From NCBI GenBank assembly GCA_001600415.1, contig BCJX01000001.1:111840-175839 (forward strand): a DNA stretch of 64,000 bases. The letters are read 5' to 3'. This document shows, piece after piece, positions 35,782 through 46,508 of this stretch (position 1 is the stretch's first letter; each line of letters opens with the position of its first letter). The position numbers and the translations under genes are program-made. The notes beneath the pieces are model-generated. The model was not told where the DNA came from. It saw only the letters and a list, made by a program, of their open reading frames with translations, and did not search any database. This DNA is from Pascua guehoae (Eukaryota; Basidiomycota; Tremellomycetes; Trichosporonales; Trichosporonaceae).

Positions 35782-35869
35782 GTTGAGTTTGTTGATTGTT
35801 TGCGGAGGTGCAAGGATGAAAAGTTGGAGGTGGGTGAGATGAGTTGCCAAAGTCGCCAGACGGGGTCGT

Positions 35870-35876
35870 TTATATA
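35870..35876 (-). promoter_or_regulatory. TATA box of peptide precursor copy 1
   Basis: TATATAA on the minus strand, about 89 bp upstream of the ATG at 35781. Confidence 0.5.
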
Positions 35877-37596
35877 TCTTTTCCCGTCCCCATTTCCAGC
35901 CACTCTGAGGACGGAGTTCACCATGGGTCCCCATGGAACAGTCGTCCCAAGTGCTCTGCATCCAACGGTTCTCCTCTTGGGCCGATGGCAACCTCTCTCC
36001 TCGTGTCCTCATCCCCAAAGGTTTGTCCATCTCCTTGTCGCTTCGCAACTGGGGTCGGACCCAGTCGGTGTATCTGCCTCACTTCTACCTCTAAGCGGTA
36101 CCTGCTGTGAGCAAAACACCCAGAGACATGCTCCGAATGGACTAGGCGACGGTTACACGTTGTGTAAAATCCGAGCCCATCGGGCGACGAGTTTGGCTCT
36201 GGGGTGCAGTGGAAGCGTCGCGTCGGACGGCGCTGAGAACGAGTAGGAAACTCTTGGGGTGGTTTGTATCAATGGCAACGGGGGTTATGCTGGTGCCGTG
36301 TCCGAGTCATCCGGGTGACAAACTGTGTAGTCTGACACTTTGCATTTTTCTTCCCGTCGACGCTGGATCACAACGGTTGAAAATAGAATGACGTTGGACT
36401 TGGCGGAGGTTGCGACGGGGGACGGGGGAGATGGGCTCGTACCAGGTCGATGTCCGAGGGCTCCGGGTAACGAACTGGATAATCTGACTTTCGGGGTGGT
36501 CTCGACGCCGAGCCGTAATGCACATGGAGGTGACAGAGTTTTGTCCCTCGGTGACAAGAAATCGCCACATGCTGGTGACGAGGGTAGTGAGGGGGGCATG
36601 CTGGTGTAATGTCCAAGTGAATCGGGTGACACCAGTATTGGATTGTGTCGTCGGGCGAGGTCGTCGCTTGGGCATCAGACTGAACTCACAGGCGACAGAG
36701 TTTGTTCCTCGGCGACGAGACGGCGCGGCGTGAGTTTGTGCCTCGGCGTCACGACGGGCGGCGTGAGTTTGTGCCTCGGCGACAAGACGGCGCCGCGTCC
36801 AGTCTGTCGTGCAATGTCACTCCGTAGTGTGACAAAGTCACAGCGGACAAGCTCAATAGGAACAGGAGGCACTGAGATGTATGTGTTTGTCATGTCTCTC
36901 GGTCCATCATGGCCGTACGACAGTATCAGCAAACCTATTCCGCATGCCATGTTACGCCCCCTATGTTCCATGTCTCTTAGCCAACCATCGGGGCGGTGAC
37001 TGTGCCACGAATCGTATTCAGAATGCCATGCTACGCCCTCCTCTTACCCGTACGCGCAATACTCTCTTATCGCGTCTCCGAAGGTGTAAAGCCAAATTCT
37101 CCACAAGCTTTGGTGGTCACGCAGCACGCAGGACAGATCTCCACGTGGGGCCACAAACGTCTCCATACAGCATCTTTGAGCGCAGGGCCACATTGACCAC
37201 GTGCGAAGCATGCGATAGGAACGGCAGTTGCCCGGGGATACAAGCATAGGACATGCTATAGGACATCAACCCCTCCAATCCTGATATGAGCGGTCGCTTC
37301 CATCCAAGCTCAGAGTGGCAGTATCACTGCTTTGTTGGCCCTACATGTACGGGTATGTCAAACGACCCCGGATTTCGACAATGCCCCCGCACATTATTTA
37401 CGCAAGTACCCATCTGCATTGCTATAAACGGAGGTAGATAATATCCGTGTTTCTTTCTTCGTTGCAGACGGGCGGCTGTCCGAGTGCCACAGATTGAGGT
37501 GGCGTCGGGAGAGTGAACACTGGCCTTTGTGTGTCAGGTTTATCCAAGGTAGTGCCAATCCCATGCGCAGCCTTACTCACACATGTGTACTAGTGC
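35877..37596. other. Region between the two peptide genes, 1.7 kb, with degenerate repeats
   Basis: No gene seen. It contains 33-bp tandem units (36697-36795) and diverged copies of a CCGGGTGACAAACTG / CCGGGTAACGAACTG block near 36310 and 36465. Confidence 0.5.
36697..36795 (+). repeat. 33-bp tandem repeat, three units
   Basis: Units begin near 36697, 36730 and 36763, built on GAGTTTGTGCCTCGGCG and ending ACGGCG. The first unit is the most diverged. Confidence 0.8.
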
Positions 37597-37866
37597 CTAC
37601 TTCCAGTCGCAGCAGTATGTGTCGCCGCACATCATCACCCGGCTAACGGGCCAGCACTTGCGACACGTCCTTTGGGGGCAGGCTCGCTTCTCCACAATGT
37701 CACGCTTGGACGAGTCGTCGCCACCAAGGGTGACCCAGTTGCCATTGCTGTCGAGGTACTGGGTAGTGACGTCGCCAGAACGTTCGTCGAGCTTGTCGGC
37801 GCCGACGGCGGCGGAGGCCACGAAGGGCGCGGCGACGAGGGCGAGGATGAGGGCAGTGAAGCGCAT
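37597..37866 (-). CDS. Small secreted Kex2-type cysteine-rich peptide precursor, copy 2
   Basis: A single exon of 89 residues, paralogous to the gene at 35431-35781. The signal peptide is nearly identical (MRFTALILALVAAPFVASA, one substitution), followed by AVGADKLDER and a propeptide with a GDV-TQ--D-NGN pattern shared with copy 1. Two dibasic sites (SSKR, then DIVEKR) come before a 28-residue tail with six cysteines spaced C-X4-C-X2-C-X8-C-X4-CC. The tail sequence has diverged except for the cysteines and CG, while signal and propeptide are conserved. That is the usual picture of a precursor family whose mature peptide evolves fast. No intron is needed. Function unknown; secretion and Kex2 cleavage are inferred from motifs. 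Confidence 0.78.
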   Translation of the reverse strand: MRFTALILALVAAPFVASAAVGADKLDERSGDVTTQYLDSNGNWVTLGGDDSSKRDIVEKRACPQRTCRKCWPVSRVMMCGDTYCCDWK

Positions 37867-39882
37867 TGTGGTCGTTTGTTGCTGGGTGGGCGAATGGACC
37901 TGTAAACTCTGAACAGGGTGGTGGCCTTCTATATGTGTTTTTTTTTTCTGTGGTCGCTCCGTCCTTCACCAAGTATCACTCGCAGCAGATTTTCCCATCC
38001 CCTTCTCCCCCCTCTTTTCACTCCTCTCGTTATCGTACCTCCCCACAGGTTCGACGAGCCCATTGTTGCTTCGCAACTAGGGCCTGGTCTTGTCGTTGGT
38101 GCTGGTCTTTGCATCATTTGTTCCTCGCCAAAAGTGCCTGTTGCGAGGTGGAACAACACCAAGACACTTCCTCCGACATCCGAATGATCTAGCCGCCCAT
38201 ATGCTGCATGTTTGGTCATGTTCTGTGGAGAGTTGGCGGACCAAGCTCCGGGGAGTCACCGTAGAGTTGGCAAAGCGGCGCCAGCCATTCACGAAGGGGC
38301 GACGTGTGTCGTTCTGGACCGCTCGGCAGGTCTCTAGAGAGGCTTACACTTGCCAGTCGTTGAGACGAACAAGGTCAAGGTCCCGACCTGAAACAGAGAG
38401 ATGACAGTGTGATGGCTTGATCCGGGATGAAGGTCGTCGCGAAGGCTTCCACCAATATACGACGGTGTGCCATGGTCATCGGCATTTCGGACAGCATGTC
38501 AATGTTACGTACGCCAAGTCGTGCCAGGCGAAATGTTATCGATAAGCTCAGTAAAGGTCCCAGCAACCGTTTCAGTCTTTTTTGACCCGCTCCCAAGCCA
38601 CTTGGGTTTCAAAGTGCCTGTCCCGTCCACCCCGTTTGGAAAACGTCGCGTCGAAGGCCGTTGTACTTTGTGTATTTGGAAAGAGAGTGGGTCAGTCCTT
38701 GCTGTGCGGCCAATCGTGTCGATCCGAGGCATAGTTCAACAAGGACCGAGACGTGTTTAAACTCGGCGGAGGTGTTGTCATTGATAACATAATGTGGCCA
38801 GACATCGTCCACGTGAGGGTTACAGGTCCAGCCGGATACCGGACCGAACGTGGAGGACGGGGAGCAAGTGTCGGCAGTAGCGAAGACGAGAACTGGGCCA
38901 CGTTTAAACTCTCCAGGGCGGTGGATTCTGTGGTCATCGATAACATAATGTTGTCAGGCATCATCCACACGTGAGTGTTCCAGGTCCGCCGGGGACGGCA
39001 CGGAGGCTGGACGTGCTGCGGGCCGGCAGGTGTCGGCAGTAGTGAGGACGACCATACCAAACATCCTCGTCGACCCCAGTGAGTGCGTCGGGGCAACGTC
39101 GGAGCACGTCGGAGCAACGAACGTACTAGGCGCTCGGGAGTTGATGGAGACGCACATGCAAGATCTGGCCATGAAAAACTGAACTGAACGATGCGTCATT
39201 GTCTTTGCTGCATTGTACTGGATGTGCTTTCTGTTCATGATTGGCCCCGACAAGTTCTTGCGTCAGCCTACAATGAACGTCACCGCTGCGTACCATCGTT
39301 CGGGTGAGAGTCGTAATTACTCCGAATGCAATGGTGATCATGAGATGTTGTTGTTGGAACAGTGAGCAGGCAACCCCCTGGTTATCTTGCAGAAACCGCT
39401 GTATGAGCATGAGAGACAGAATGGTGCTTGTTGATGCATGTCGGAACGTCTCCTCCTCGGTCAAACAACTCATCAGCGGCCTGCAGTGGTGAGCATAGCG
39501 GCTGCAAAGCTCACTGGCCATCATAGATTCTCGATGTCGAGTTGAGAGCACGCTCCGAGGTGTTTCGACCGAGGGGATCGGACGCGTAGCACACGCCAGA
39601 TGCCATGCCAAGATGAAGATGCCGACGACCATGGTGTGGTGCGTACTGTCGAGATGAGAGGAGAAGCGACACATGAATAGTCTAGAAGGGCACGAGTGCT
39701 ATATACAACTAGGGAGTGGGGGTATGGACAAGAAGGCCGAGCCGACGCTATGGTCGCTGTGTGGTAGATGGATGCGAGTGTAGACGTACATGCACCATCA
39801 TCATCAACAGTGCAGCACATGTATACAAAACCACGACCATCATCGCCAACAATGGACGTTGCCGCACTCGTCGCTCCCCACG
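37867..39882. other. Intergenic, 2.0 kb, with a 146-bp tandem repeat
   Basis: Begins with the promoter of peptide copy 2, which shares a short motif with the promoter of copy 1. A minus-strand frame (39126-39674) has a signal-peptide-like stretch (VVGIFILAWHLACA), but its remainder does not look coding. Confidence 0.5.
38756..39047 (+). repeat. 146-bp direct tandem repeat, two diverged units
   Basis: Both units start GTTTAAACTC (38756 and 38902) and share ATNGATAACATAATGT, CATC-TCCAC-CGTGAG, CAGGTCC and TGTCGGCAGTAG in the same order. The middle is diverged. Confidence 0.85.
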
Positions 39883-40506
39883 ATGCGTTTGCCACTCGTA
39901 CGCACCAAGCGTTCAGAGGCCGTCGTCACCTACGCCACTGTCCCGTCTGACTCGCCGTCGCCCAATCCGGCCGTGAGTCGGCGGAGCGCAAGTGTACCAC
40001 AAGGAGGAGACTCGCCCGCTCAACGTTGGTTGGCCCCGGCTTGCCTGTGCTGACAGCGACGCTGACTTGCGGCAGCGCGTAGCCTAGGCCGCCTCCTCGG
40101 CATCCATCGCTCGCGGCCCCTCGTCGAGCCCCGTGCTTCCTACGTCGCCTACCTCGAGTTTATGGGCTTTTCGTCCTTTGTCGCCCGCGCGGCGCTCAGG
40201 CAATGCTTCAACGACCTCCCACGCGCCACCACCCGCGCAACCCACCTCACACACCAGCTCCGAGCGCGGCTCACCGACACGACATGCCCAGAGTGTCACA
40301 TGCGCGGCGTGGCCAGGGCACATCGCGAGGCCGCCGCAATGTACTCGCAGACGCAGACGGCCGAGGAGAGGGACACGATGGACCGCGGGCTGAGGTGGAT
40401 CATCAAGAAGCTCGGCGAGGCCGCCGCACAGCGCTCGGGTGGGGCCGACGACTTGCACCGTCGCTGGAGGGATGACTGGACGCACTATCCTATAGACTTG
40501 GATTAG
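39883..40506 (+). CDS. Hypothetical protein, exon structure unresolved
   Basis: The 3' part (about 40078-40506) is a good open frame that reads SYVAYLEFMGFSSFVARAAL, then CPECHMRGVARAHREAAAMY and WIIKKLGEAAAQRSGG, ending YPIDLD. A likely 5' exon starts at ATG 39883 (MRLPLVRTKRSEAVVTYATV) and ends at a GTGAGT donor at about 39973. A branch-plus-acceptor (GCTGACTTGCGGCAG) precedes the 3' part, but joining these two directly leaves the wrong phase, so another exon or a defect is missing. A pair of CXXC cysteines is visible. I do not recognise the family. Confidence 0.4.
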
Positions 40507-40798
40507 ACGCGGGGTGGGTAGTGTATTGCACGCAGAGTTGTGGCCCGGCTGCAGCCGTCGTCGGGCCGCGCAGGCCGTGGTGGCCACTTGCAGGGACAGC
40601 CAGCGAAGGATCAAAGACAACACCAGTATGAGAGCAGTGCGTATCCGGTGTGTTGGTGTCGAAGCCGAAAGCATACTGCATGCCATAGGGAATGCAATCG
40701 TTGACGATGCAGAGAACGGAGTCGTCCAAACAAGCAAGAGAAGCAACGGCAGCTGGTCGAGATTGAGCCTCAGCGTCGGTCACGCCGAAAGCAGCAGC

Positions 40799-40837
40799 CG
40801 GGGCGGCGCTCGCCGGGCCGGTCGGCGAGCGCCGCCC
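40799..40837. repeat. Perfect 16-bp inverted repeat with 7-nt loop
   Basis: GGGGCGGCGCTCGCCG and its exact reverse complement flank GGCCGGT. Two copies of CCGGCCGACCCA follow directly. The hairpin is very GC-rich and lies about 180 bp upstream of the alpha/beta hydrolase start. Confidence 0.9.
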
Positions 40838-41015
40838 CGACCGGCCGACCCACCGGCCGACCCACCACTACGGCTAGTCGGCCATCAATTACCATACCCG
40901 ACAACAACCACAAGCACCATCACCCGTCACGATGCCAATCCATCACCCTTGACATTGCTTGCGAACCATCTTCACCAGCACCGCCCATACCATTGACGCT
41001 CGTCGGTGCAGCACC

Positions 41016-42664
41016 ATGTCCGTCCCCAGCTATCCATACTACGCCGGCCCTCTGCAGGTGCCCTGGCCGCTGGTACCGCCCAAACCCCTCCTCCCGCTCC
41101 TGCAACCCCCCGAACAGACTGCACCGGCACACCCAGCCCGGCCTGACCTACCTCCACCACCTGCCGGGTTCACGCGGTCATTCCACGCCGCGCCTGCGGC
41201 GTACCCGCGCACGGTGCGCGAATCGGTCGGTGTCGAGCACCGCCTGTCATCGCCGTACAGCGCGGGGCCTGCGCCGGCCAACGAGGACAAGAAGGCGCGG
41301 AGTGTGCGGCAGCTGAAAGAGATCCAGAACTGCATCGAGAAGCGGTTCACGGGCGAACAGTGGACAATTGAGCAAGCCGCCGCGGCCAAGCCCAAAGGGC
41401 TGTGGCTCAGCGCCGAGCGGTGGAGGCGCGACAAGCCTGTCGGCGGCGCGACGCTGCTGGTCACGCACGCCAACGGGTTGCCCAAGGAGGTGAGCGCGAG
41501 CGAGAGCGAAGTGTACTGGTAGGGGGCCCAGTACTGACACTGGTAGCAATGGCACCCCATCATCCGGAACATTCTCTCGCGCGACCCGAAATCGCCTGGG
41601 CGGCAGTACGGCACGGGCGCGCCGCTGGCGCACGCGACCGATGTGCTCATTGACGAAGTATGGTTTATCGACGACGTGACGCACGGCGTCTCGCTCGACC
41701 TGAACGCGGGCCTCATCGGCCCCGCGCAGTACTGGATCGACACGGGGCGTGATATTCTCAACTTTGTCGCCCACACCCTCCCGCTCGTCCAGGCAAAAGG
41801 CGGCGATGCACCCTGGCAGCTGCCGTGGGCACCGGAGCGGACGGCGCACTACGCCAACGTCATTGGGATCGGGCACTCGTTTGGCGCGACCGCCTTCATC
41901 CACGCGGTGGCGGCGCGGCCAGACCTGTTCCGCGCCCTCATGTGCATCGAGTCGACCGTGAGTTGCCCGCAACAGCACACCTTTGCCTTGCCATCGTCGC
42001 TGGCGTTGTAGCAAGGGAAGTGGCTGACGACAGGCTGCCCCGCTCTACATTCCCGAAAAGGTGTGGCGCTCCGACCCGTCCCAGGGCTTCATGCAGACCG
42101 CGGGCGCGATCAAGCGGCGCGCAGTATGGCCCTCGCGCGCCGACTTTGAGACGGGCCGCTCCAACCCCTTCTACGGGACGTGGGACGACGAGGCGTGGGA
42201 CATCTTCCTCACGCACGGCATCGTGCCCGTCGATCCCGCCAAGCCCGCCGGCGCAGTCACGCTCGCGACCGCGCCGTGGGCCGAGGCTGCCGTGTTCACC
42301 GAGCCCGAGGCGGTGGGACGTGGGTGGGACAAGCTCCTCGAGCTCCAGGTCCCCGTCGGCTTCCTCATGTGTGGTGCAAAGGAGCCCATCTGGACGGGCG
42401 GGTCGAAAATGACCCGCGAGCTCGTGTGGCGTCCCCGCCTCGCTAGGAACGAGCGTATTATGGACGGCGGACACCTTGTGAGTGCAGCAGTGGATGGGGA
42501 CACAGTAGAACAAGCACGACGCAGAGTACCTAGTACAAGTGGTCAAGCTCGCTAACACCCCACAGCTTGTTCAAGAAAAGCCCAAGGAGGTAGCTGATGC
42601 CATTTGGCGCTTCCTTACGACCCTCGACGCGGGCGAGTGGGAGCTCCAGCGCTCCAAGCTCTGA
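41016..42664 (+). CDS. Peroxisomal alpha/beta hydrolase (PTS1 SKL)
   Basis: Exons 41016-41489, 41547-41957, 42034-42477 and 42566-42664 give 475 residues. The core reads GGATLLVTHANGLPKEQWHP (beta strand 3 with an oxyanion-type turn), WFIDDVTHGVSL, and the nucleophile elbow GIGHSFGATAF with Ser269. A late MDGGHL supplies the catalytic histidine and ends exon 3. The last exon ends LQRSKL, a textbook type 1 peroxisomal targeting signal. Fungal homologues include peroxisomal lipase/esterase-type hydrolases (Lpx1 and AKT2-like). The N-terminal 90 residues are proline-rich. It presumably hydrolyses an ester inside peroxisomes. Neighbours with the same kind of C-terminus support a shared compartment. 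Confidence 0.9.
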
Positions 42665-43170
42665 GTAAACGAGGGCTATAAAAGTAGAAGCGGTGTCGTA
42701 TGTGATGCAGCAAAGTAGTAGCAAGCGCGCAAGTCATCATGGTCCCAGTCAGGGGGTACAGTTGACAAGCAACTTGGGCGGGCATATCCAGACCCATGCC
42801 CGTTCCAGATGTGGTGTGCAGCGTCACCACCGATCATCATGCCCCTTGAAGCACGTCCAACGCCAGTGTCCGCCTGCTGTACAGCATCTAGTCATGGCAA
42901 TGATAACCTGTGCATTCCAGAATCTCCATCTCTATCGGGTCATACAGATGTTCCATTGCTTGAAGGGCCATTGGTGCATCGCATATTGACGGCTGTGGGC
43001 GGCCATGTCCGACTCCGCATACACCGGAGCACGAGTAACCGACCACGCCAAGGACGGCAACAACCCCCGTCATTTCAACCGTCGGTACGCGGCCGTGCAT
43101 CACCAACCACCATGCATCCAATTCACCTCGCTTCCTAACCTCACTCACTGCCAGCCAGCACCCGCGCACG
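42665..43170. other. Intergenic, 505 bp
   Basis: Between the PTS1 hydrolase and the thioesterase, same strand. No feature recognised. Confidence 0.5.
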
Positions 43171-44508
43171 ATGCCCAAAATGGTCCCATTCTCGGAAGAG
43201 GCGCGCGAGCACATGGAAATCTTCCTCAGTCGCATCCCGTTTGGCAAAGAGGTCAACGGCGCGATTGTGCCCGAGTGCGTCGACCCCGTGCCGCCCGTCA
43301 ACAGCCGAGGCGGGCGGGATCTGCCGCCTGAAGGATGGAAGGCTGTGTTTTCGTTTGTGGTCACGGATGGTGAGTGTGGCTGGGGTCGTGGCAGCTCGTG
43401 TGCGCGTGTGTTGGGAGGCGGGAGGCTGTGAGGGATGGCAGCGGCAAGGTAGTTGAAGAGTGTTGGCCGTTTGCTGGGCTTGGCCTCGTGGCAGGGGCCA
43501 GACGGTGGGCAACGGTGTGGTGGATGGGCTCACTTGGGAGTAGATTTGAGAACCCGGGTGGTGGGTAACACAGCGACGAGGGTCTGAGAGAGCTCGTTGG
43601 CCCAGAGGGCGAGGGCGTGCTCGCAAGTTGTGGTGCTGTGGCAGGCTGAGACGCGCACTGGACGAGTGCTTGGCTGCTTGGCTGTCAGGCTGCCAGGACA
43701 ACTCACAAACCGCTGATAGACACGGCGAGGTTGCTACCCCGACCTCTAAATAACGGCGAGTTTGGCCAGTAGCCAGCACGAGAGCCCCGAGAGCAATGGC
43801 AGAGCCGCAGAGCATCAACGGGGGGGAACGCTGGCTGACATCAGACATGTGCAATCCCATGTACAACCTCCACGGCGGCGCTGCCGCGACCATTATCGAC
43901 TCGTGAGTCTGCGTCTGTGTCCGGCGGCCAACGTCTGGATCTCGTCGCCAATGTCTCTTTCGCTCCGGATGGCTCTCTTCCTCCGCTGCATCTCGTCTCC
44001 CATCGCCCTATCCCGGTTCTGTGCCCCACCTGACAAACCCAGGGTGACGTCCTCGGCCTTGTGGATGCTCACGACCGACACATTCTGGGGTCCGCCCATG
44101 GTTTCGGGCGTCAGCATTGGCCTGGATATGCAGTACCTCAACGCCGCGCCTGTGTAAGTCATGCGTGTGGTCGATCAGCCATTGACTGATGATCATGCAA
44201 GGGGTGGACGCTGACTGCAGGGGCACGAAGGTTCGGCTCACGTGCACTGTCGAGCACATGACGGGCTCGTTGGCCAATATTCGCGGCGAGGTGAGTCGGG
44301 CCGCGGCTCTCCAGTCCTGCAGCTGCTAGCGGCTTGCAGCTAGGGATCTTGGGAGAGTACCGAGTTTGCATTGCACGCCACGTCGTAAAGAGCTCGGAAA
44401 CGGACAGGCTGACAATCCCAGTTGACAGACTGGGAGACGGGTAAGCGGATCGCGACGGGCGTGCACGTCAAGACGTGGCGCGCGAAGAGTGTCAAGGCAA
44501 AGCTCTAG
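43171..44508 (+). CDS. Hotdog-fold acyl-CoA thioesterase (ACOT13/PaaI-like) ending in AKL
   Basis: Exons 43171-43369, 43845-43902, 44043-44153, 44221-44290 and 44422-44508 join in frame to 174 residues. The hotdog signature DMCNPMYNLHGGAAATIID holds the family's Asn and HGG catalytic loop. VSIGLDMQYLNAAPVGTKVR is the next conserved strand pair, and the end is RAKSVKAKL. AKL is a functional variant of the type 1 peroxisomal signal. Such enzymes split acyl-CoA into acid and CoA. The first intron is 475 nt, long for this region, and contains an in-frame ATG at about 43796 that could start a shorter form (MAEPQSINGG...) reading straight into exon 2. Confidence 0.88.
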
Positions 44509-45295
44509 CGCGTGGGGTGGTACATACAGACCGAGAGATGGGTTGTAGACTATGATGCACACTGGGTTTATCATTGGCACACGGGCACACCGGATGACGT
44601 GTGATGGGAGGCTGGTATGACACCCGGATTGGGGTGTAACAGAAACTGGGCCCAAGCCGCTCCTGCCTAGCTAGCCAGGTCAAAGAAGAACAGAGTACTA
44701 ACCCCGTCCTCCCTTTGCTGGCAGTCAGTCTGGTTGCGTTGCCATCCCGCACCCATTGACGACGCTTATTGGCCCGGGAACAGGTTGGGCCATGGTCGCC
44801 GCCCGCAGCCTCTCGTACTCTTGATAGACTATTCCCCCACACCCCCCTCCATTCATGCCTCCGTAGCCTCCCCGCTGGGCACCTAAGCCATCGCGGTCTC
44901 CCTCCCGTGCGGCTAGGACGGAGTTTGCACTCGAGCTGTGCGCCGAGCGTTTTGGTCAGCCTTGACGTGTTACGTTGGCTGCACAGGGGTCTGTCCTAGA
45001 GCACTGGGGCCGGCTGGCCTCTGGATACGAGACTGCAGTGCTGCAGTGCTTGTACGCGCATGGTGGTACTGTACAGCACAGGTCGTGCTTTGATCGTGCT
45101 CTGATCCCTCGCTGCTGGCTGGCTGTCCAAATCCGCCTCGGCCACTTGCCACGTGCTAATCTCGGCAAACCCGGTCAAGGCCACAACTCGATTCGAGCCA
45201 ACAATCTCGAGCACGACTCGAGTCAAAACACGACCACATCTCCCTCATCCACATACACCCCAATCATCTCCCCATCACTCACCACCCACCGCACA
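44509..45295. other. Intergenic, 790 bp
   Basis: 3' flank of the thioesterase and CA/CT-rich promoter of the deacylase. No other feature. Confidence 0.5.
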
Positions 45296-45853
45296 ATGAC
45301 AGCCGACGCTGCCGGCACCTCTACACCGCCCTCCCCACCCTCGACGCCCAGCACGCCCAACCCAGCCGCCATCCTCGCGCGCCCGGCCGTCCAGGCCGTG
45401 CTGTCCGCGATGCGCGCCGCGGGCTCGCCAATCGACACAGTCGTCCGCGTCCTGCCGTCGACGGCGCCGACGGCGGCCGCCGCAGCCGCCCAGCTGGGAT
45501 GCGACGTGGGGGCGATTGCGAACTCGCTCATATTCGAGCTCGACAACGCGCCCCTCCTCGTCCTCACATCCGGCGCGCACCGCGTCGACACAAAGGCCCT
45601 CGCGGCGCGCCTGGGCGTGAGCGCGAAAAAGCTCAAGCGGGCCAAACCCGAGTTTGTCAAGGAGTTTACAGGGCAGACGATTGGCGGCGTCGCGCCCACG
45701 GGACACAAGAATAGGGTCCGCACCCTCGTGGATCCAGAGCTCGAGCGGTATCCAGAGGTGTGGGCCGCGGCGGGGCATCACCATGCCGTGTTTCCCGTCG
45801 AGTATGCGACGCTCGTGAGGGTTACGGAGGGCGAGGTCGTCAAGGTTGACTAG
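45296..45853 (+). CDS. YbaK/EbsC-type aminoacyl-tRNA deacylase
   Basis: A single exon of 185 residues. A Pro/Ser/Thr-rich N-terminal tail (about 35 residues) precedes the YbaK fold. Diagnostic blocks are DVGAIANSLIFELDNAPLLV, LTSGAHRVDTKALAARLG, the lysine-rich KKLKRAKPEFV, and GGVAPTGHKNRVRTLVD with the catalytic G-x-x-P/G loop. Family members clear mischarged tRNA (for example Cys- or Ala-tRNA-Pro) or act on related aminoacyl substrates in the cytosol. The standalone architecture and length are normal for fungal members. A likely housekeeping or quality-control gene, apparently unrelated to the oxidative enzymes around it. Confidence 0.9.
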   Translation: MTADAAGTSTPPSPPSTPSTPNPAAILARPAVQAVLSAMRAAGSPIDTVVRVLPSTAPTAAAAAAQLGCDVGAIANSLIFELDNAPLLVLTSGAHRVDTKALAARLGVSAKKLKRAKPEFVKEFTGQTIGGVAPTGHKNRVRTLVDPELERYPEVWAAAGHHHAVFPVEYATLVRVTEGEVVKVD

Positions 45854-46508
45854 GGCGGACGGCGTTGGGATTTGGGAGTTGGGAGTTGGTCTGCGGGTGG
45901 GGGGGTAGGGGGAGTGTACTGTACTCGCAGTCCGGGTTGTACTTGCATGCCACTGGGCCCGAGGCCCTTGACAACGCCACGATTGACGTCGCCGAGACCC
46001 ACCCGGGACGACAGTAACCATCGTGAACAAGGGCGGGGCGTGCTAAACCACCTTTAATGACCCGGCGACGCTGGACTGAGTGCCATGCGGCCTTAACCAT
46101 CTCCAACGGAGGCCTGGAATGTCCAATGGACGCCGCGATACAAGCTAGAACGACCTGGGAGCCAATTCGTCCAACTCTTCTAACCAGAGAGTTGCGTAAC
46201 AACAACCTTTGCCCATCCAGCATCCGGTTCTGGGATAGGGGCAGAATTCGGGATAGCCACAGCATCCTCCGCTTGTTCAGGCAAACCAGTTGCCTCTTAA
46301 GTCCTCATCTTTCTTTCAGCTCGGAGGGATAGTTTCGGGAGAGCAACCATACATCTACAGGTTGAGCTGACACTCGCAAGCTGCAGTGCAATTTGCCACG
46401 CTCGTCACTTGGCCGCCCACGGTTTTGCCTCACAGCTGCACCCAACCTCTGCCGCCAAACCGCCCAGCCAGGTTTTCTGCTTGCTCCAACGTCCCAAGAC
46501 CCAAAAAG
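45854..46508. other. Intergenic, 655 bp
   Basis: No feature recognised between the deacylase and the second tRNA-Val. Confidence 0.5.

Noticed and set aside
36697..36795. CRISPR-like array from 33-bp units
   Set aside because: Units are contiguous and diverged, with no spacers; it is a plain tandem repeat in a eukaryotic genome.
39126..39674. Secreted protein with a signal-like N-terminus on the minus strand
   Set aside because: Only the first about 20 residues look plausible. No splice structure or domain, and it overlaps a repeat-rich intergenic region.
40084..40746. 220-codon minus-strand frame
   Set aside because: Mostly antisense to the better plus-strand frame at 40078-40506, with compositional features of a shadow.
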